From JACMLD01 sp044227095 (GTDB lineage: Bacteria; Bacteroidota; Bacteroidia; Chitinophagales; Chitinophagaceae), in contig JBGAFV010000001.1 in the NCBI GenBank assembly GCA_044227095.1, forward strand, positions 186,001 to 250,000: 64,000 bases of DNA. Direction: 5' to 3'. A program made the position numbers and the translations under genes. The notes under the pieces were generated by a model, which worked only from the letters and a program-made list of their open reading frames with translations, had not been told where the DNA came from and did not search any database. Shown piece after piece: positions 34,825 through 43,471 of this stretch (position 1 is its first letter; each line of letters begins with the position of its first letter).

Positions 34825-35988
34825 ATGAACCTGAAAGAAGTTACCACGGCAGCATTGGCAAAAGAGTTTATACAGGTAAACATTACTATAAACAAAGGCA
34901 ATAGCAATTATATCCGCCCGCTTGATAAAGACATAAATGAGGTTTTTGATGAAAATAAAAACAAAGCTTTTCGCCATGGCAAATGCATACGCTGGATATT
35001 GCAGGACGATGCCGGAAATTTAATTGGCCGCATTGCTGCTTTCACTAATAGCAAATACAAGAATAAAGGCGATGATGTTCCTGTGGGTGGCATTGGTTTT
35101 TTTGATTGCATTAATGATCAGTCCGCAGCCAACTTTTTGTTTGATACGGCAAAGCAATGGCTGGTACAAGAAGGCATGCAAGCTATGGATGGGCCAATAA
35201 ATTTTGGTGAGCGGGACCGCTGGTGGGGATTGGTAGTTGAAGGTTTCCAGGAACCAATGTATTGCATGAATTATAATTACCCTTATTACAAGCAATTGTT
35301 TGAAAATTATGGCTTCAAAAATTTTTTCAATCAAATCTGTTTTGGGCTTGATACAACCAAAAGGCTTTCCCCAAAAATGTACGACAGGCATGCTTTGTTT
35401 GCCGGCAATCCTGATTATACTGCGATGCACATAAAAAAAAATCAGCTGGAAAAATTTGCTGCAGATTTTACAACCATCTATAATAAAGCATGGGCCGGCC
35501 ATGGTGGCTTAAAACAATTAAAGAACGAGCAGGTATTACTAATGTTTAAAAAAATGAAACCGGTAATGGACGAACGCATTGTTTGGTTTGCTTACCACAA
35601 ACAAGATCCGGTTTGCATGTTTATTAACCTGCCAGATATTAACCAATATTTTAAACACCTTAATGGAAAATTTGGCTTGCTGCAAAAACTATATTTTCTG
35701 TGGTTGCAAAAAACAAAGAAGAATAAAAAGTTCACGGGCATTGTGTATGGCATTGTTCCTGAGTTCCAGGGAACGGGTGTAGATTCATTCATGCTGGTAG
35801 AAGCAGCTAAGATTGTACAACCTTACACAAATTATGAAGATTACGAAATGCAATGGATAGGAGAATTCAATCCTAAAATGATAAACGTAGCATCAACACT
35901 GGGAGAAACTTTCCAGAGCAGAATGCTAACTACTTATCGTTATTTGTTTGACAGGAATAAAGAGTTTAAACGTCACCCTGTTGTTTAG
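34825..35988 (+). CDS. GNAT-fold N-acetyltransferase-like protein
   Basis: A 387-residue soluble protein. The N-terminal half has WILQDDAGNLIGRIAAFTN and GGIGFFDCINDQSAANFLFDTAKQWLVQEGMQAMDGPINFGERDRWWGLVVEGF, which resembles the GNAT strand 4-helix 3 region as seen in uncharacterised Bacteroidota proteins. The C-terminal half has a second GNAT-like stretch (KKFTGIVYGIVPEFQGTGVDSFMLVEAAKIV), so it may be a tandem GNAT of the FemX-like kind. Substrate unknown. It ends with TAG embedded in a 7-bp-period repeat. Confidence 0.65.
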   Translation: MNLKEVTTAALAKEFIQVNITINKGNSNYIRPLDKDINEVFDENKNKAFRHGKCIRWILQDDAGNLIGRIAAFTNSKYKNKGDDVPVGGIGFFDCINDQSAANFLFDTAKQWLVQEGMQAMDGPINFGERDRWWGLVVEGFQEPMYCMNYNYPYYKQLFENYGFKNFFNQICFGLDTTKRLSPKMYDRHALFAGNPDYTAMHIKKNQLEKFAADFTTIYNKAWAGHGGLKQLKNEQVLLMFKKMKPVMDERIVWFAYHKQDPVCMFINLPDINQYFKHLNGKFGLLQKLYFLWLQKTKKNKKFTGIVYGIVPEFQGTGVDSFMLVEAAKIVQPYTNYEDYEMQWIGEFNPKMINVASTLGETFQSRMLTTYRYLFDRNKEFKRHPVV

Positions 35989-36022
35989 TCGGGAGTCTTT
36001 AGTCGTTTTAAGTTCATAGTTC
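35987..36022. repeat. Heptad word array starting at the GNAT-like gene stop
   Basis: AGTC words at 35987, 35994 and 36001, then AGTTC at 36011 and 36018. The first AG belongs to the TAG stop codon (35986-35988). Confidence 0.7.
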
Positions 36023-36071
36023 TCTCATCGTAAATGTTGACAAGATTGACACATGGTTTTGCTGATAAACA

Positions 36072-36132
36072 ACTATGAACTATCGAACTCCGGAACTATG
36101 CACTATAGACTACCGACTATAAACTATCGACT
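36072..36132. repeat. Nine-unit heptad word array overlapping the sigma-factor 3' end
   Basis: ACT words start at 36072, 36079, 36087, 36095, 36102, 36109, 36116, 36123 and 36130: spacing 7, 8, 8, 7, 7, 7, 7, 7. The array runs 20 bp into the sigma gene, supplying its stop codon (36110-36112) and the last residues (SIVYSR). Confidence 0.8.
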
Positions 36133-36676
36133 GATTCAAAATAGTCTTGCCTAATTTTTTTACTGCTATTGCCAGCTGGTTGCGTACAGTTAATTCAGAT
36201 ATATGAAGAATAGCAGCTACTTCTTTATATTTTAATCCATCTTCTTTAACCAACTGAAGTATTAAACGGCATTTAGGCGGAAGCTCATTCAACGCTGCTC
36301 TGATTTTTGAAACAATATCTGCAGAAATGCAAATTTCTTCAGGCGTATTAAAATCGATACTGGTTTCAAAATGGATCATGTCTAAACTTGTTACAGGATT
36401 TTTATATTGCCTTGTAATATATTTAAGACAAAAGTTTTTGGTAACAGTGTAAAGGTATACACTTAGGTTTTCTACTTCCATCAATTTTGTTCGCATCTGC
36501 CACACTTTAATAAAAACATCTGAAACAATTTCTTCTGCAGGTTCTTTAGATTTGATGAAAGCAAATGCAGTACGGTAAAGGCCCCTGTAATAGAAATCAC
36601 ACAATTGCTTATACGCTTTCATATCCTCATACAAAGCAATTTGTTTTTGTAACGTTGGTATATCGGCAAGCTGCAT
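36110..36676 (-). CDS. ECF RNA polymerase sigma-70 factor (FecI-like)
   Basis: A 188-residue sigma factor with region 2 (LCDFYYRGLYRTAFAFIKSKEPAEEIVSDVFIKVWQ, about residues 27-62) and region 4 (LPPKCRLILQLVKEDGLKYKEVAAILHISELTVRNQLAIAVKKL, about 133-177). The start is ATG 36676; a TTG one codon earlier is possible. The partner anti-sigma gene (fecR-like) is divergent, 119 bp away, rather than downstream as is usual. It probably directs transcription of the FecR-SusCD locus. Its last seven or so codons lie in a heptad repeat, so the C-terminal tail SIVYSR is not a conserved sigma sequence. Confidence 0.92.
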   Translation of the reverse strand: MQLADIPTLQKQIALYEDMKAYKQLCDFYYRGLYRTAFAFIKSKEPAEEIVSDVFIKVWQMRTKLMEVENLSVYLYTVTKNFCLKYITRQYKNPVTSLDMIHFETSIDFNTPEEICISADIVSKIRAALNELPPKCRLILQLVKEDGLKYKEVAAILHISELTVRNQLAIAVKKLGKTILNQSIVYSR

Positions 36677-36795
36677 CAATAGTCCGTACGTTTTTATTTC
36701 TTCTATTGTGTGAAGTTAAAATGTTTTTTGAAAAAAAATTTTTTCTTTGGTACATTTTAATAGTTAATGGTATCCTTATAGAGTAAGAAAGTTGT

Positions 36796-37914
36796 ATGGA
36801 AGAAGAAAAATTCTGGCGCTTATTAAGCCTAAAACTTTCAGGTGAAGCAACGGTTGAAGAACTAGAAACACTGGAAGCTTTGTTGCAACAACATCCTGAA
36901 ATGGATGCACAAGCACAACTGCTTATACAGATGTGGAAGAAAAACCACAATGTACAAAGCAATACACAAGATTTTTTTAACCGGCACATGCAACGCTTAA
37001 ACAACCACGAAGATACTAGTGCTTTACAAGCAGCTTTTTCTGCTGATAACAACAACCCATACGAAAAAAGTATAACTATTACCCGCAACCGATTTAAATG
37101 GTTACTGCCCTTGTCTGGCGTGGCAGCAGCAGCAATTATATTATTGTTTGTATTTAATGGTGCTTTACAAAAAAAAGATAAACCCCGTGATATAACCCAG
37201 AATACCATTACAACACTCAAGGGAACAAAATCCAATATACAATTGCCAGATGGTACGCTTGCCTGGTTAAATGCAGACAGTAAACTGGTGTACAATAAAG
37301 ATTTTAGTGGAAGTACAAGAGAAATAATACTGCAGGGAGAAGCTTATTTTGATGTGGTAAAAGATAAAACAAGACCGTTTATCATTCATACTAAAACCGT
37401 AGACATAAAAGTATTGGGCACTGCATTTAATGTAAGGGCTTACGAAACAGAAAAAAATACAGAGACATCATTGTTCAGGGGTTCTGTTGAAGTAACGCTT
37501 CACAACAATCCCGAAAAAAAAATAGTGCTTAAACCAAATGAAAAATTACTGGTAAACAACAAAGAGTTTTCGCTTACCTCTGCACAAAAAGATGAGAAAA
37601 CAAAAAGTTATGCAGCAAATGCTGCAAACATAACTGTTGGCAAAGTACATTTTGAAACAAAAGACAGCACTGCACTGGAAACACTTTGGATAAAAAACAA
37701 ACTTGTGTTTGATGAAGAAACGCTTGAAGAAGCAGCACAAAAAATAGAAAGATGGTACGATGTAAAAGTGATCATTAATGGAGATGACAATCTTAAGCAC
37801 ACTTCTTACAGCGCTATATTTGAAAATGAAACCCTTGCACAGGTAATGGAAGCATTAAAAATTACCGGCAGTTTCAGGTACACAATAAATAAAAATGTTG
37901 TTACTATAAGATAA
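36796..37914 (+). CDS. FecR-family anti-sigma regulator
   Basis: A 372-residue inner-membrane protein. The N-terminal cytoplasmic anti-sigma segment (about residues 1-90, with FWRLLSLKLSGEATVEELETLEALLQ) is followed by one membrane span at about 101-120 (WLLPLSGVAAAAIILLFVF), a FecR domain (LPDGTLAWLNADSKLVYNKDF ... GTAFNVRAYETEKNTETSLFRGSVEVT, about 150-245) and a C-terminal DUF4974-like domain ending in FRYTINKNVVTIR. In the known system FecR senses the STN domain of the cognate outer-membrane transporter and controls the ECF sigma. The SusC downstream has an STN domain, which fits. Confidence 0.93.
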   Translation: MEEEKFWRLLSLKLSGEATVEELETLEALLQQHPEMDAQAQLLIQMWKKNHNVQSNTQDFFNRHMQRLNNHEDTSALQAAFSADNNNPYEKSITITRNRFKWLLPLSGVAAAAIILLFVFNGALQKKDKPRDITQNTITTLKGTKSNIQLPDGTLAWLNADSKLVYNKDFSGSTREIILQGEAYFDVVKDKTRPFIIHTKTVDIKVLGTAFNVRAYETEKNTETSLFRGSVEVTLHNNPEKKIVLKPNEKLLVNNKEFSLTSAQKDEKTKSYAANAANITVGKVHFETKDSTALETLWIKNKLVFDEETLEEAAQKIERWYDVKVIINGDDNLKHTSYSAIFENETLAQVMEALKITGSFRYTINKNVVTIR

Positions 37915-38046
37915 CGTTTCCGTACATGTGAAAATTACTCCCCTCCTTCTCTAAGCCTGCCGTAAACAATCGGTCCAACTCCGTTTATTCATAACCAAAA
38001 AAACTGCTGCCATGAACAGAATAACATAACACGCACCAAACAAAAA

Positions 38047-38107
38047 CGGAGAATGGTTGCAACATTCTCCGCGTAATAAAAAGACAAAACTGTCCGCCGT
38101 ACGGCGG
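38047..38107 (+). promoter_or_regulatory. Hairpin and palindrome in the SusC leader
   Basis: CGGAGAATG (38047-38055) and CATTCTCCG (38063-38071) form a perfect 9-bp stem with a 7-base loop. CCGCCGTACGGCGG (38094-38107) is a perfect palindrome. Both lie between fecR and the SusC start at 38141. Neither is followed by a T-run. They could affect mRNA stability or the FecR/SusC ratio; the palindrome is of a type also found as a dispersed repeat. Confidence 0.45.
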
Positions 38108-38140
38108 GCAATCCCATCATTTTTAAATCAAAGACAAGAT

Positions 38141-41100
38141 ATGAAAAAATGTGAATTCGGCCCGGTAGCCGACCGGCGCCGTCTGTTAATCAAATACCTG
38201 CTTATGACGAAGATGGTTATTGTGTTTATCCTGTTTTTTTCCTCTCAGACATTTGCACATAGCTACGGACAGGGTATCAGTCTTAAACTGGATAAAGTTC
38301 AGCTTAAAAAAGCACTGAAGTCTATTGAAGAACAGGGCGATTTTCGTTTTGTTTATAAAGATCAATTGCTAAAAGGAAGTCAGCCTATAAGCATAGAAGT
38401 AAAGAATGCAAGCCTTGCAGAAGTGCTGGATAAAATTCTTGAACATACCAATCTTACTTACCGCAGGCTTAGCCCCCAGCTAATAGTTATTGTTGGCGAT
38501 AAAATAACAGAAAATGATATTGCCAGCGCTGCTGTTCCGGTAACAGGTAAAGTAGTAAATGATAAAGGCGATCCAATATCTGGCGTAAGCGTTGTAGAAA
38601 AAGGTACCAATAACGGAACCTCTACAAAAACAGATGGAAGCTTTTCCATAGAAGTAAGCAGCGCAAATGCCACACTCATATTTAGCTATGTTGGTTTTAA
38701 AAATTTGGAAATAGCAGTAAAAGATCAGAATAAATTACTAACTGTAACACTCGTTCAGGATGTTTCTAATCTTAGCGATGTAGTGGTAATTGGTTATGGT
38801 ACAGCAAAAAAATCTGACCTAACCGGGTCTGTAGCCGTACTGAAAGCAGATAAATTAATAGATAAACCTGTTGCCAATCTTACACAAGCACTGGAAGGAA
38901 AAGTAGCCGGTGTAGATGTAAGCGTAAACAACAATGCACCCGGCGCCGGTGCTAAAGTGCGTATCCGTGGCCTTGGTTCTATAAATTCAAGCCTTGATCC
39001 TTTATATGTGGTAGATGGTGTTACCGGTGTAGATGGCAATAGTATAAATCCGGGAGATATCGCATCTGTAGAAGTATTGAAAGATGCATCTTCCACTGCT
39101 ATCTACGGTGCACGTGGTGCCAACGGTGTTATAATGGTTACCACCAAACGTGGAAGGGCCGGTGCTACAAGAATCAGTTACGATGGAAATGTAAATGAAG
39201 CGCAATTGTACCGGCATCTTCCCACGTTAAACTCAGATCAATTTGTACAGGTATACAATCTTTCATTTGCAAACGGTCAAAAGTTTGATCCAACTGGCGC
39301 AATCAACACACCACCACTTGCATTAAACCATATCAACTACCCTTTGTTGTTTGATGCCAATGATAAACCATTGTACAATACAAATTGGGAAAAGGAAACG
39401 TATAAACCTGCATTCTCGCATAGCCATCAGTTAAACTTCCAGGGCGGCAGCGATAGAACACTTTTTGGTATTTCACTGGGATACCTAGACCAGGATGGCA
39501 TTATGGTGAACTCTGGTTTTAAACGCTACTCCGCCAGATTTACTTTAGACAATGATGTGAACAAATGGCTGAAGGTTGGTGGGGCTATTTCACTAATAAA
39601 AAGTCAGCAAAAACTGGTATCAGATGGTAATGGTGGCCTTAATGTACCAAGAATGGTAACAGAAGAAGTTTCACTTGTTCCTATAAAATATCCTGATGGT
39701 ACATGGGCGGGCAATAATGATATTGCTGGTCTTGAAGGCGGCCCTAACCCGGTGCACATTGCTATGAGCCGCTATACACTCAATAATAATTTTCAAACGC
39801 TCGGTAATACCTACCTGTTGTTTCACATAACCAAAGACCTGGATTTTAAATCTGATTTTGGCTTTAACCTTAATGATCAAAAAAACAATTTCTATTCCGG
39901 CAGTGATTTACCACACCTTTCACAAGACCAGGGCGGCGTAGCCAATATCAATAGTTACTTCAATACATTTTGGCAATCTGAAAACTATCTTACCTGGAAC
40001 AAACAGGTAAAGCCTAACCAAAAGCTTACTGCATTGTTAGGCGCTTCTTTTCAACGTGCATACCAGGAAAGGATGAGAGCGGAAACACAAAATTTTATTG
40101 ATGATTTTTTTCAATGGGATTATTTGCAGGCAGGTTCTGTACGTTCTGCATCAGAATCGCAGGATTATAAATCAACGCTTAATTCTTATTATGCCCGTGT
40201 TACGTACAACATCAGTAATAAATATTTATTTACTGCTACCGGCAGGTACGATGGTTCATCCAAATTTGGAAAAAACCACAAATATGGTTTCTTTCCTTCT
40301 GTAGGTGCAGCATGGAGAATTTCGCAGGAAGACTTTATGATACACAATCCTGGCATCATCAGCGATCTTAAAATACGTGCCAGCTATGGTTCTGTAGGTA
40401 ACCAGGAAATCGGCAACTACCTTTCTCTTGCGCAAATATCTCCGGGTACTACGGTGTTGAATGGTGCCAATCAATCTACATTATATCCCAACTATATTGG
40501 CAACCCAGATTTAAAATGGGAGATCTCTAACCAGGCAGATGCAGGTATAGAAATAAGTTTGCTCAAAAACCGCATCAGTTTAAATGTAGATTATTACAAC
40601 CGCACTACTAAAGACCTGCTGCTGCAAACGCCTATTCCATGGTCTGCCGGCCAAAACAACAACTATGTATACAGGAATATTGGTTCTGTAAGAAACACAG
40701 GCGTTGAAATAAATCTTACAACCGTAAACATTCAGACAAAAGATTTAACATGGACCACCAATTTTATTTTTGCTACCAATAAAAATAAAATCCTGAAGCT
40801 GAACAATGGCAATGCAGATATATTTCCCGGACCTAACTTTCTTGGACAAACGAATATTCTGCGTGTAGGCGAAGCCATTGGTTCTTTCTGGGGAAGAACA
40901 CGCCTGGGAACTTATAGCGACAAAGAAGCAGCGCTTGCTGCTACACAAGGTTTAAAAACTGGCGACAGAAAATATTTGCTTAATGCAGATGGCAGCGAAA
41001 ATTATAGCATCATAGGCAGATCCAATCCAAAATGGACAGGTAATTTCAACAGCTCATTAACTTATAAAAACTGGGATTTTAGTTTTGATATCCGTTTTGT

Positions 41101-41542
41101 AGAAGGGGTTAATACTGCTGCCACTTTTAAACACTCATCAGAAGACAGGCAAACCATTGCCAACAGTCTTACTACTGTATTGAATGCTTGGACACCTGCC
41201 AATCAAAACACAATGATCTCCCAGGTGAGAAACTATGCACATGCGCAAGATTCAAAGTTTGATACATGGTGGGTAGAAGATGGTTCATTTATTCGGGGAC
41301 AAAATTTTATACTGGGTTATACTTTCCCTTCTTCAATGTTGCAGAAGGCACATATAAGCAGGTTGAGACTTTATGTTAGTGTGCAAAATCTTTTCATAAG
41401 CACAAAGTATACGGGTTACGATCCTGAAGTTGATACATACAATTCCTCTTACGGAAACAACCCCAATTTTTCCCAGAACCTCGATTTCTTCTCTTATCCC
41501 CGTCCACGAGTATGGAACGCAGGCGTAAATCTCAATTTCTAA
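38141..41542 (+). CDS. SusC/RagA-family TonB-dependent outer-membrane transporter with STN domain
   Basis: A 1133-residue outer-membrane protein from ATG 38141. Features in order are a leader with hydrophobic core (about 23-38, MVIVFILFFSSQTFA), an STN domain (about 50-110, ISLKLDKVQLKKALKSIEEQGDFRF), a CarboxypepD_reg-like domain (about 137-215, VTGKVVNDKGDPISGVSVV), the plug (VVIGYGTAKKSDLTGSVAVL onward, with VDGVTGVDGNSINPGDIASVEVLKDASSTAIYGARGANGVI) and a large beta-barrel ending in VWNAGVNLNF. An upstream in-frame start at 38057 would place the leader behind 28 residues encoded across a hairpin, so it is rejected. It forms a nutrient uptake complex with SusD encoded 18 bp downstream; the substrate is not evident. 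Confidence 0.95.
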   Translation: MKKCEFGPVADRRRLLIKYLLMTKMVIVFILFFSSQTFAHSYGQGISLKLDKVQLKKALKSIEEQGDFRFVYKDQLLKGSQPISIEVKNASLAEVLDKILEHTNLTYRRLSPQLIVIVGDKITENDIASAAVPVTGKVVNDKGDPISGVSVVEKGTNNGTSTKTDGSFSIEVSSANATLIFSYVGFKNLEIAVKDQNKLLTVTLVQDVSNLSDVVVIGYGTAKKSDLTGSVAVLKADKLIDKPVANLTQALEGKVAGVDVSVNNNAPGAGAKVRIRGLGSINSSLDPLYVVDGVTGVDGNSINPGDIASVEVLKDASSTAIYGARGANGVIMVTTKRGRAGATRISYDGNVNEAQLYRHLPTLNSDQFVQVYNLSFANGQKFDPTGAINTPPLALNHINYPLLFDANDKPLYNTNWEKETYKPAFSHSHQLNFQGGSDRTLFGISLGYLDQDGIMVNSGFKRYSARFTLDNDVNKWLKVGGAISLIKSQQKLVSDGNGGLNVPRMVTEEVSLVPIKYPDGTWAGNNDIAGLEGGPNPVHIAMSRYTLNNNFQTLGNTYLLFHITKDLDFKSDFGFNLNDQKNNFYSGSDLPHLSQDQGGVANINSYFNTFWQSENYLTWNKQVKPNQKLTALLGASFQRAYQERMRAETQNFIDDFFQWDYLQAGSVRSASESQDYKSTLNSYYARVTYNISNKYLFTATGRYDGSSKFGKNHKYGFFPSVGAAWRISQEDFMIHNPGIISDLKIRASYGSVGNQEIGNYLSLAQISPGTTVLNGANQSTLYPNYIGNPDLKWEISNQADAGIEISLLKNRISLNVDYYNRTTKDLLLQTPIPWSAGQNNNYVYRNIGSVRNTGVEINLTTVNIQTKDLTWTTNFIFATNKNKILKLNNGNADIFPGPNFLGQTNILRVGEAIGSFWGRTRLGTYSDKEAALAATQGLKTGDRKYLLNADGSENYSIIGRSNPKWTGNFNSSLTYKNWDFSFDIRFVEGVNTAATFKHSSEDRQTIANSLTTVLNAWTPANQNTMISQVRNYAHAQDSKFDTWWVEDGSFIRGQNFILGYTFPSSMLQKAHISRLRLYVSVQNLFISTKYTGYDPEVDTYNSSYGNNPNFSQNLDFFSYPRPRVWNAGVNLNF

Positions 41543-41560
41543 TTTTAAAAAAGCGAAGAC

Positions 41561-43075
41561 ATGAAGCATCTAAAATATATAACATTGCTGGCGGTTATTT
41601 TTCTTGCTGCCTCCTGCAAAAAATTTCTTGAAGAAAAGCCCACCAATTTTATTACGCCAGACTCGCAATTGTCAAGCGTAAAAGTAGCCCAGGCATTTAC
41701 CAATTCGGCTTACCAAACTTTGCAGGGTTCTATGCTTGGCGGACAGCCTTCTTCTTATGGCGGCAATACCTGGAACCTGATGGAGTTTATGACAGGCAAA
41801 GCCAACAGTGATTTAGGACAAACCAATTTCAACCTGTTTCAAAATTTAAATTATAATGCCACTTCTTTTTATGTAGATACATGGTGGCAGAACCTGTACA
41901 AGGGTATTGGCTATTGCAACCAGGCCATTCAATCTATACCCGGCATTAATGCCAGCGGGCTTTCTGCTGCTACCAAAACAAATATGCTTGCTGAAGTACG
42001 TACACTGCGTGCATTGTATTATTTCTTTCTTGTACGCATGTATGGTGCAGTGCCAAACATTACAATAGTGCCAAGAGATGTAACTGCGCTTAATGTACCA
42101 CGTTCTGCTGCAAAGAATATTTATGACAGTATTATTATACCAGATCTTTTGCTGGCAGAAAAATCTACACTTGCATGGAAAGACAATACAGGCCGTATTT
42201 CTATGGGCGCAGTAGAATCTATACTTGCAGATGTTTATCTTACCTATGCAGGTGCTGCTATTAATGGCGGCAATACATACTATGCAGAATCTGCAAAAAG
42301 ATCATTGGCTGTAATTAATAGCAATGCTTATTCTTTGTTTCCGGAATATACAGATATGATTAAGCCGGCTAACAAAAATATTGGCGAGTTTATTTTCCAG
42401 GTGCAATATGCGGCAGCGGTGCCATCTACTAATCCGCTTACACCGCTAACCATTCCTAATTACTCGGGCATTTCTAAATATTCTGATGAATATGGATCAG
42501 TTTACCCTACCCTACAGTTTGTTGCTTCTTTTCCGGCAGGTGATAAACGTGTGCAGGAACGACAGTTTTTTTACAGCAGTTATCCTAGTATAAAAACCGG
42601 TACTACTGTTACTTTTAAAGGCCCGTATATCTATAAATGGTTTGATTCTGTTGCTGTAACCAACACTACAAAATCTGATCTGAACTATACGCTATATCGA
42701 TTGGCTGATGTAAAGCTGATGTATGCAGAAGCGCAGAACCGTGCCGACGGATCTCCTAATGCTACTGCATATCAAAGCCTGAACGATATACGCCAGCGGG
42801 CAAAACTGGCGCCGGTTGCAGGTCTTAGCCAAACTGCATTTGAGCAGGAAGTATGGTTGCAGCGTTATTTTGAATTGTGCTTTGAAAACAAAATGTGGTT
42901 TGATATGCTGCGCACACGTAAAGTACACAATGATATTACCGGTAACTGGGACAGTTTTGTTGGCCACAAAACTATATTCAATGCAACATTTACAGAAAAG
43001 CAATTACTGTTTCCTGTGCCCAAACAGGAGACAGATGTTAATCCAAATTTATTACCCAATAACCCGGGTTTTTAA
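41561..43075 (+). CDS. SusD/RagB-family outer-membrane lipoprotein
   Basis: A 504-residue lipoprotein with signal peptide and lipobox LAASC (Cys at about 19), then the SusD-like TPR-rich fold. Markers are the N-terminal FLEEKPTNFITPDSQL, LRTLRALYYFFLVRMYGAVPNI near residue 145, YTLYRLADVKLMYAEAQNRADG near 380 and the C-terminal LLFPVPKQETDVNPNLLPNNPGF. It acts as the lid of the SusC transporter and binds substrate at the cell surface. It is the last gene of the locus; no glycoside hydrolase or peptidase gene follows, so the ligand cannot be guessed. Confidence 0.95.
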   Translation: MKHLKYITLLAVIFLAASCKKFLEEKPTNFITPDSQLSSVKVAQAFTNSAYQTLQGSMLGGQPSSYGGNTWNLMEFMTGKANSDLGQTNFNLFQNLNYNATSFYVDTWWQNLYKGIGYCNQAIQSIPGINASGLSAATKTNMLAEVRTLRALYYFFLVRMYGAVPNITIVPRDVTALNVPRSAAKNIYDSIIIPDLLLAEKSTLAWKDNTGRISMGAVESILADVYLTYAGAAINGGNTYYAESAKRSLAVINSNAYSLFPEYTDMIKPANKNIGEFIFQVQYAAAVPSTNPLTPLTIPNYSGISKYSDEYGSVYPTLQFVASFPAGDKRVQERQFFYSSYPSIKTGTTVTFKGPYIYKWFDSVAVTNTTKSDLNYTLYRLADVKLMYAEAQNRADGSPNATAYQSLNDIRQRAKLAPVAGLSQTAFEQEVWLQRYFELCFENKMWFDMLRTRKVHNDITGNWDSFVGHKTIFNATFTEKQLLFPVPKQETDVNPNLLPNNPGF

Positions 43076-43105
43076 GTTTTGCAGTAGGATAGACGGTTAC
43101 GGATA

Positions 43106-43137
43106 AGGGGTTGCTCGAAAGAGCAGCCTCTTTTGTT
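43106..43137 (+). terminator. Rho-independent terminator of the SusCD operon
   Basis: GGTTGCTC, loop GAAA, GAGCAGCC (one G-U pair), followed by TCTTTTGTTT. It sits about 35 bp after the SusD stop. Confidence 0.85.
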
Positions 43138-43280
43138 TCACGCAGCGGGCATTGCGGGGCAGCGAGCGCAAAGATTTTCTTGTTGTATTCGCTGCGTTCT
43201 TGGCTCCTTTGCGTGCTTTGCGTGAAACCAATAAGTATACTTCATGATAATATTATTAGCCTAACGCTCAATTTGTTTAT

Positions 43281-43305
43281 GCAGTTGAAGAGTGCGACGC
43301 AACCA
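43281..43305 (+). repeat. GTGCGACGCAAC core, short copy
   Basis: GCAGTTGAAGAGTGCGACGCAACC without the longer flanks found in other copies; GTTGAAG precedes the core as at 49075. Confidence 0.55.
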
Positions 43306-43346
43306 CCGGTTAAGCTGGTTTCAAATGCTTGGTTAATAAAGATATT

Positions 43347-43374
43347 AGCATTGAGTATTAAGTAGTAAGAAAAG
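43347..43374. repeat. Heptad word array before dnaX
   Basis: AG-starting 7-mers at 43347 (AGCATTG), 43354 (AGTATTA), 43361 (AGTAGTA) and 43368, exact period. The words match those at 17920 and 24900. Confidence 0.65.
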
Positions 43375-43424
43375 TTGCAGGCTGACTAATTCCCCTATTT
43401 TTAATTACTGATTTCTAATACTCA

Positions 43425-43447
43425 TCAACCAATCAACTAATCAACCG
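43425..43447. repeat. Octad TCAACCAA array
   Basis: TCAAC words at 43425, 43433 and 43441, exact 8-bp period. Related CAACCAATCAA words occur near 15515 and 24939. Confidence 0.55.
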
Positions 43448-43471
43448 TTTCGCTTAAATTTGCAGCAGGTT

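Larger units (their letters stand above)
43076..43471. other. Gene-free region between SusD and dnaX, built of repeats
   Basis: Contents in order are a terminator (43106-43137); an inverted-repeat element bounded by GTTTCACGC (43135-43143) and GCGTGAAAC (43220-43228), of a widespread bacterial word type with 'CGCTGCG' and 'CTTTGCGTG' inside; a GTGCGACGCAAC core (43281-43305); a heptad array (43347-43374); an octad array (43425-43447); and a TAAATTTG box at 43455-43462 close to the dnaX start. No gene is supported. Confidence 0.65.

Noticed and set aside
38057..38140. Earlier start for the SusC protein
   Set aside because: It would put 28 residues, translated from a hairpin and a palindrome, ahead of the signal peptide.
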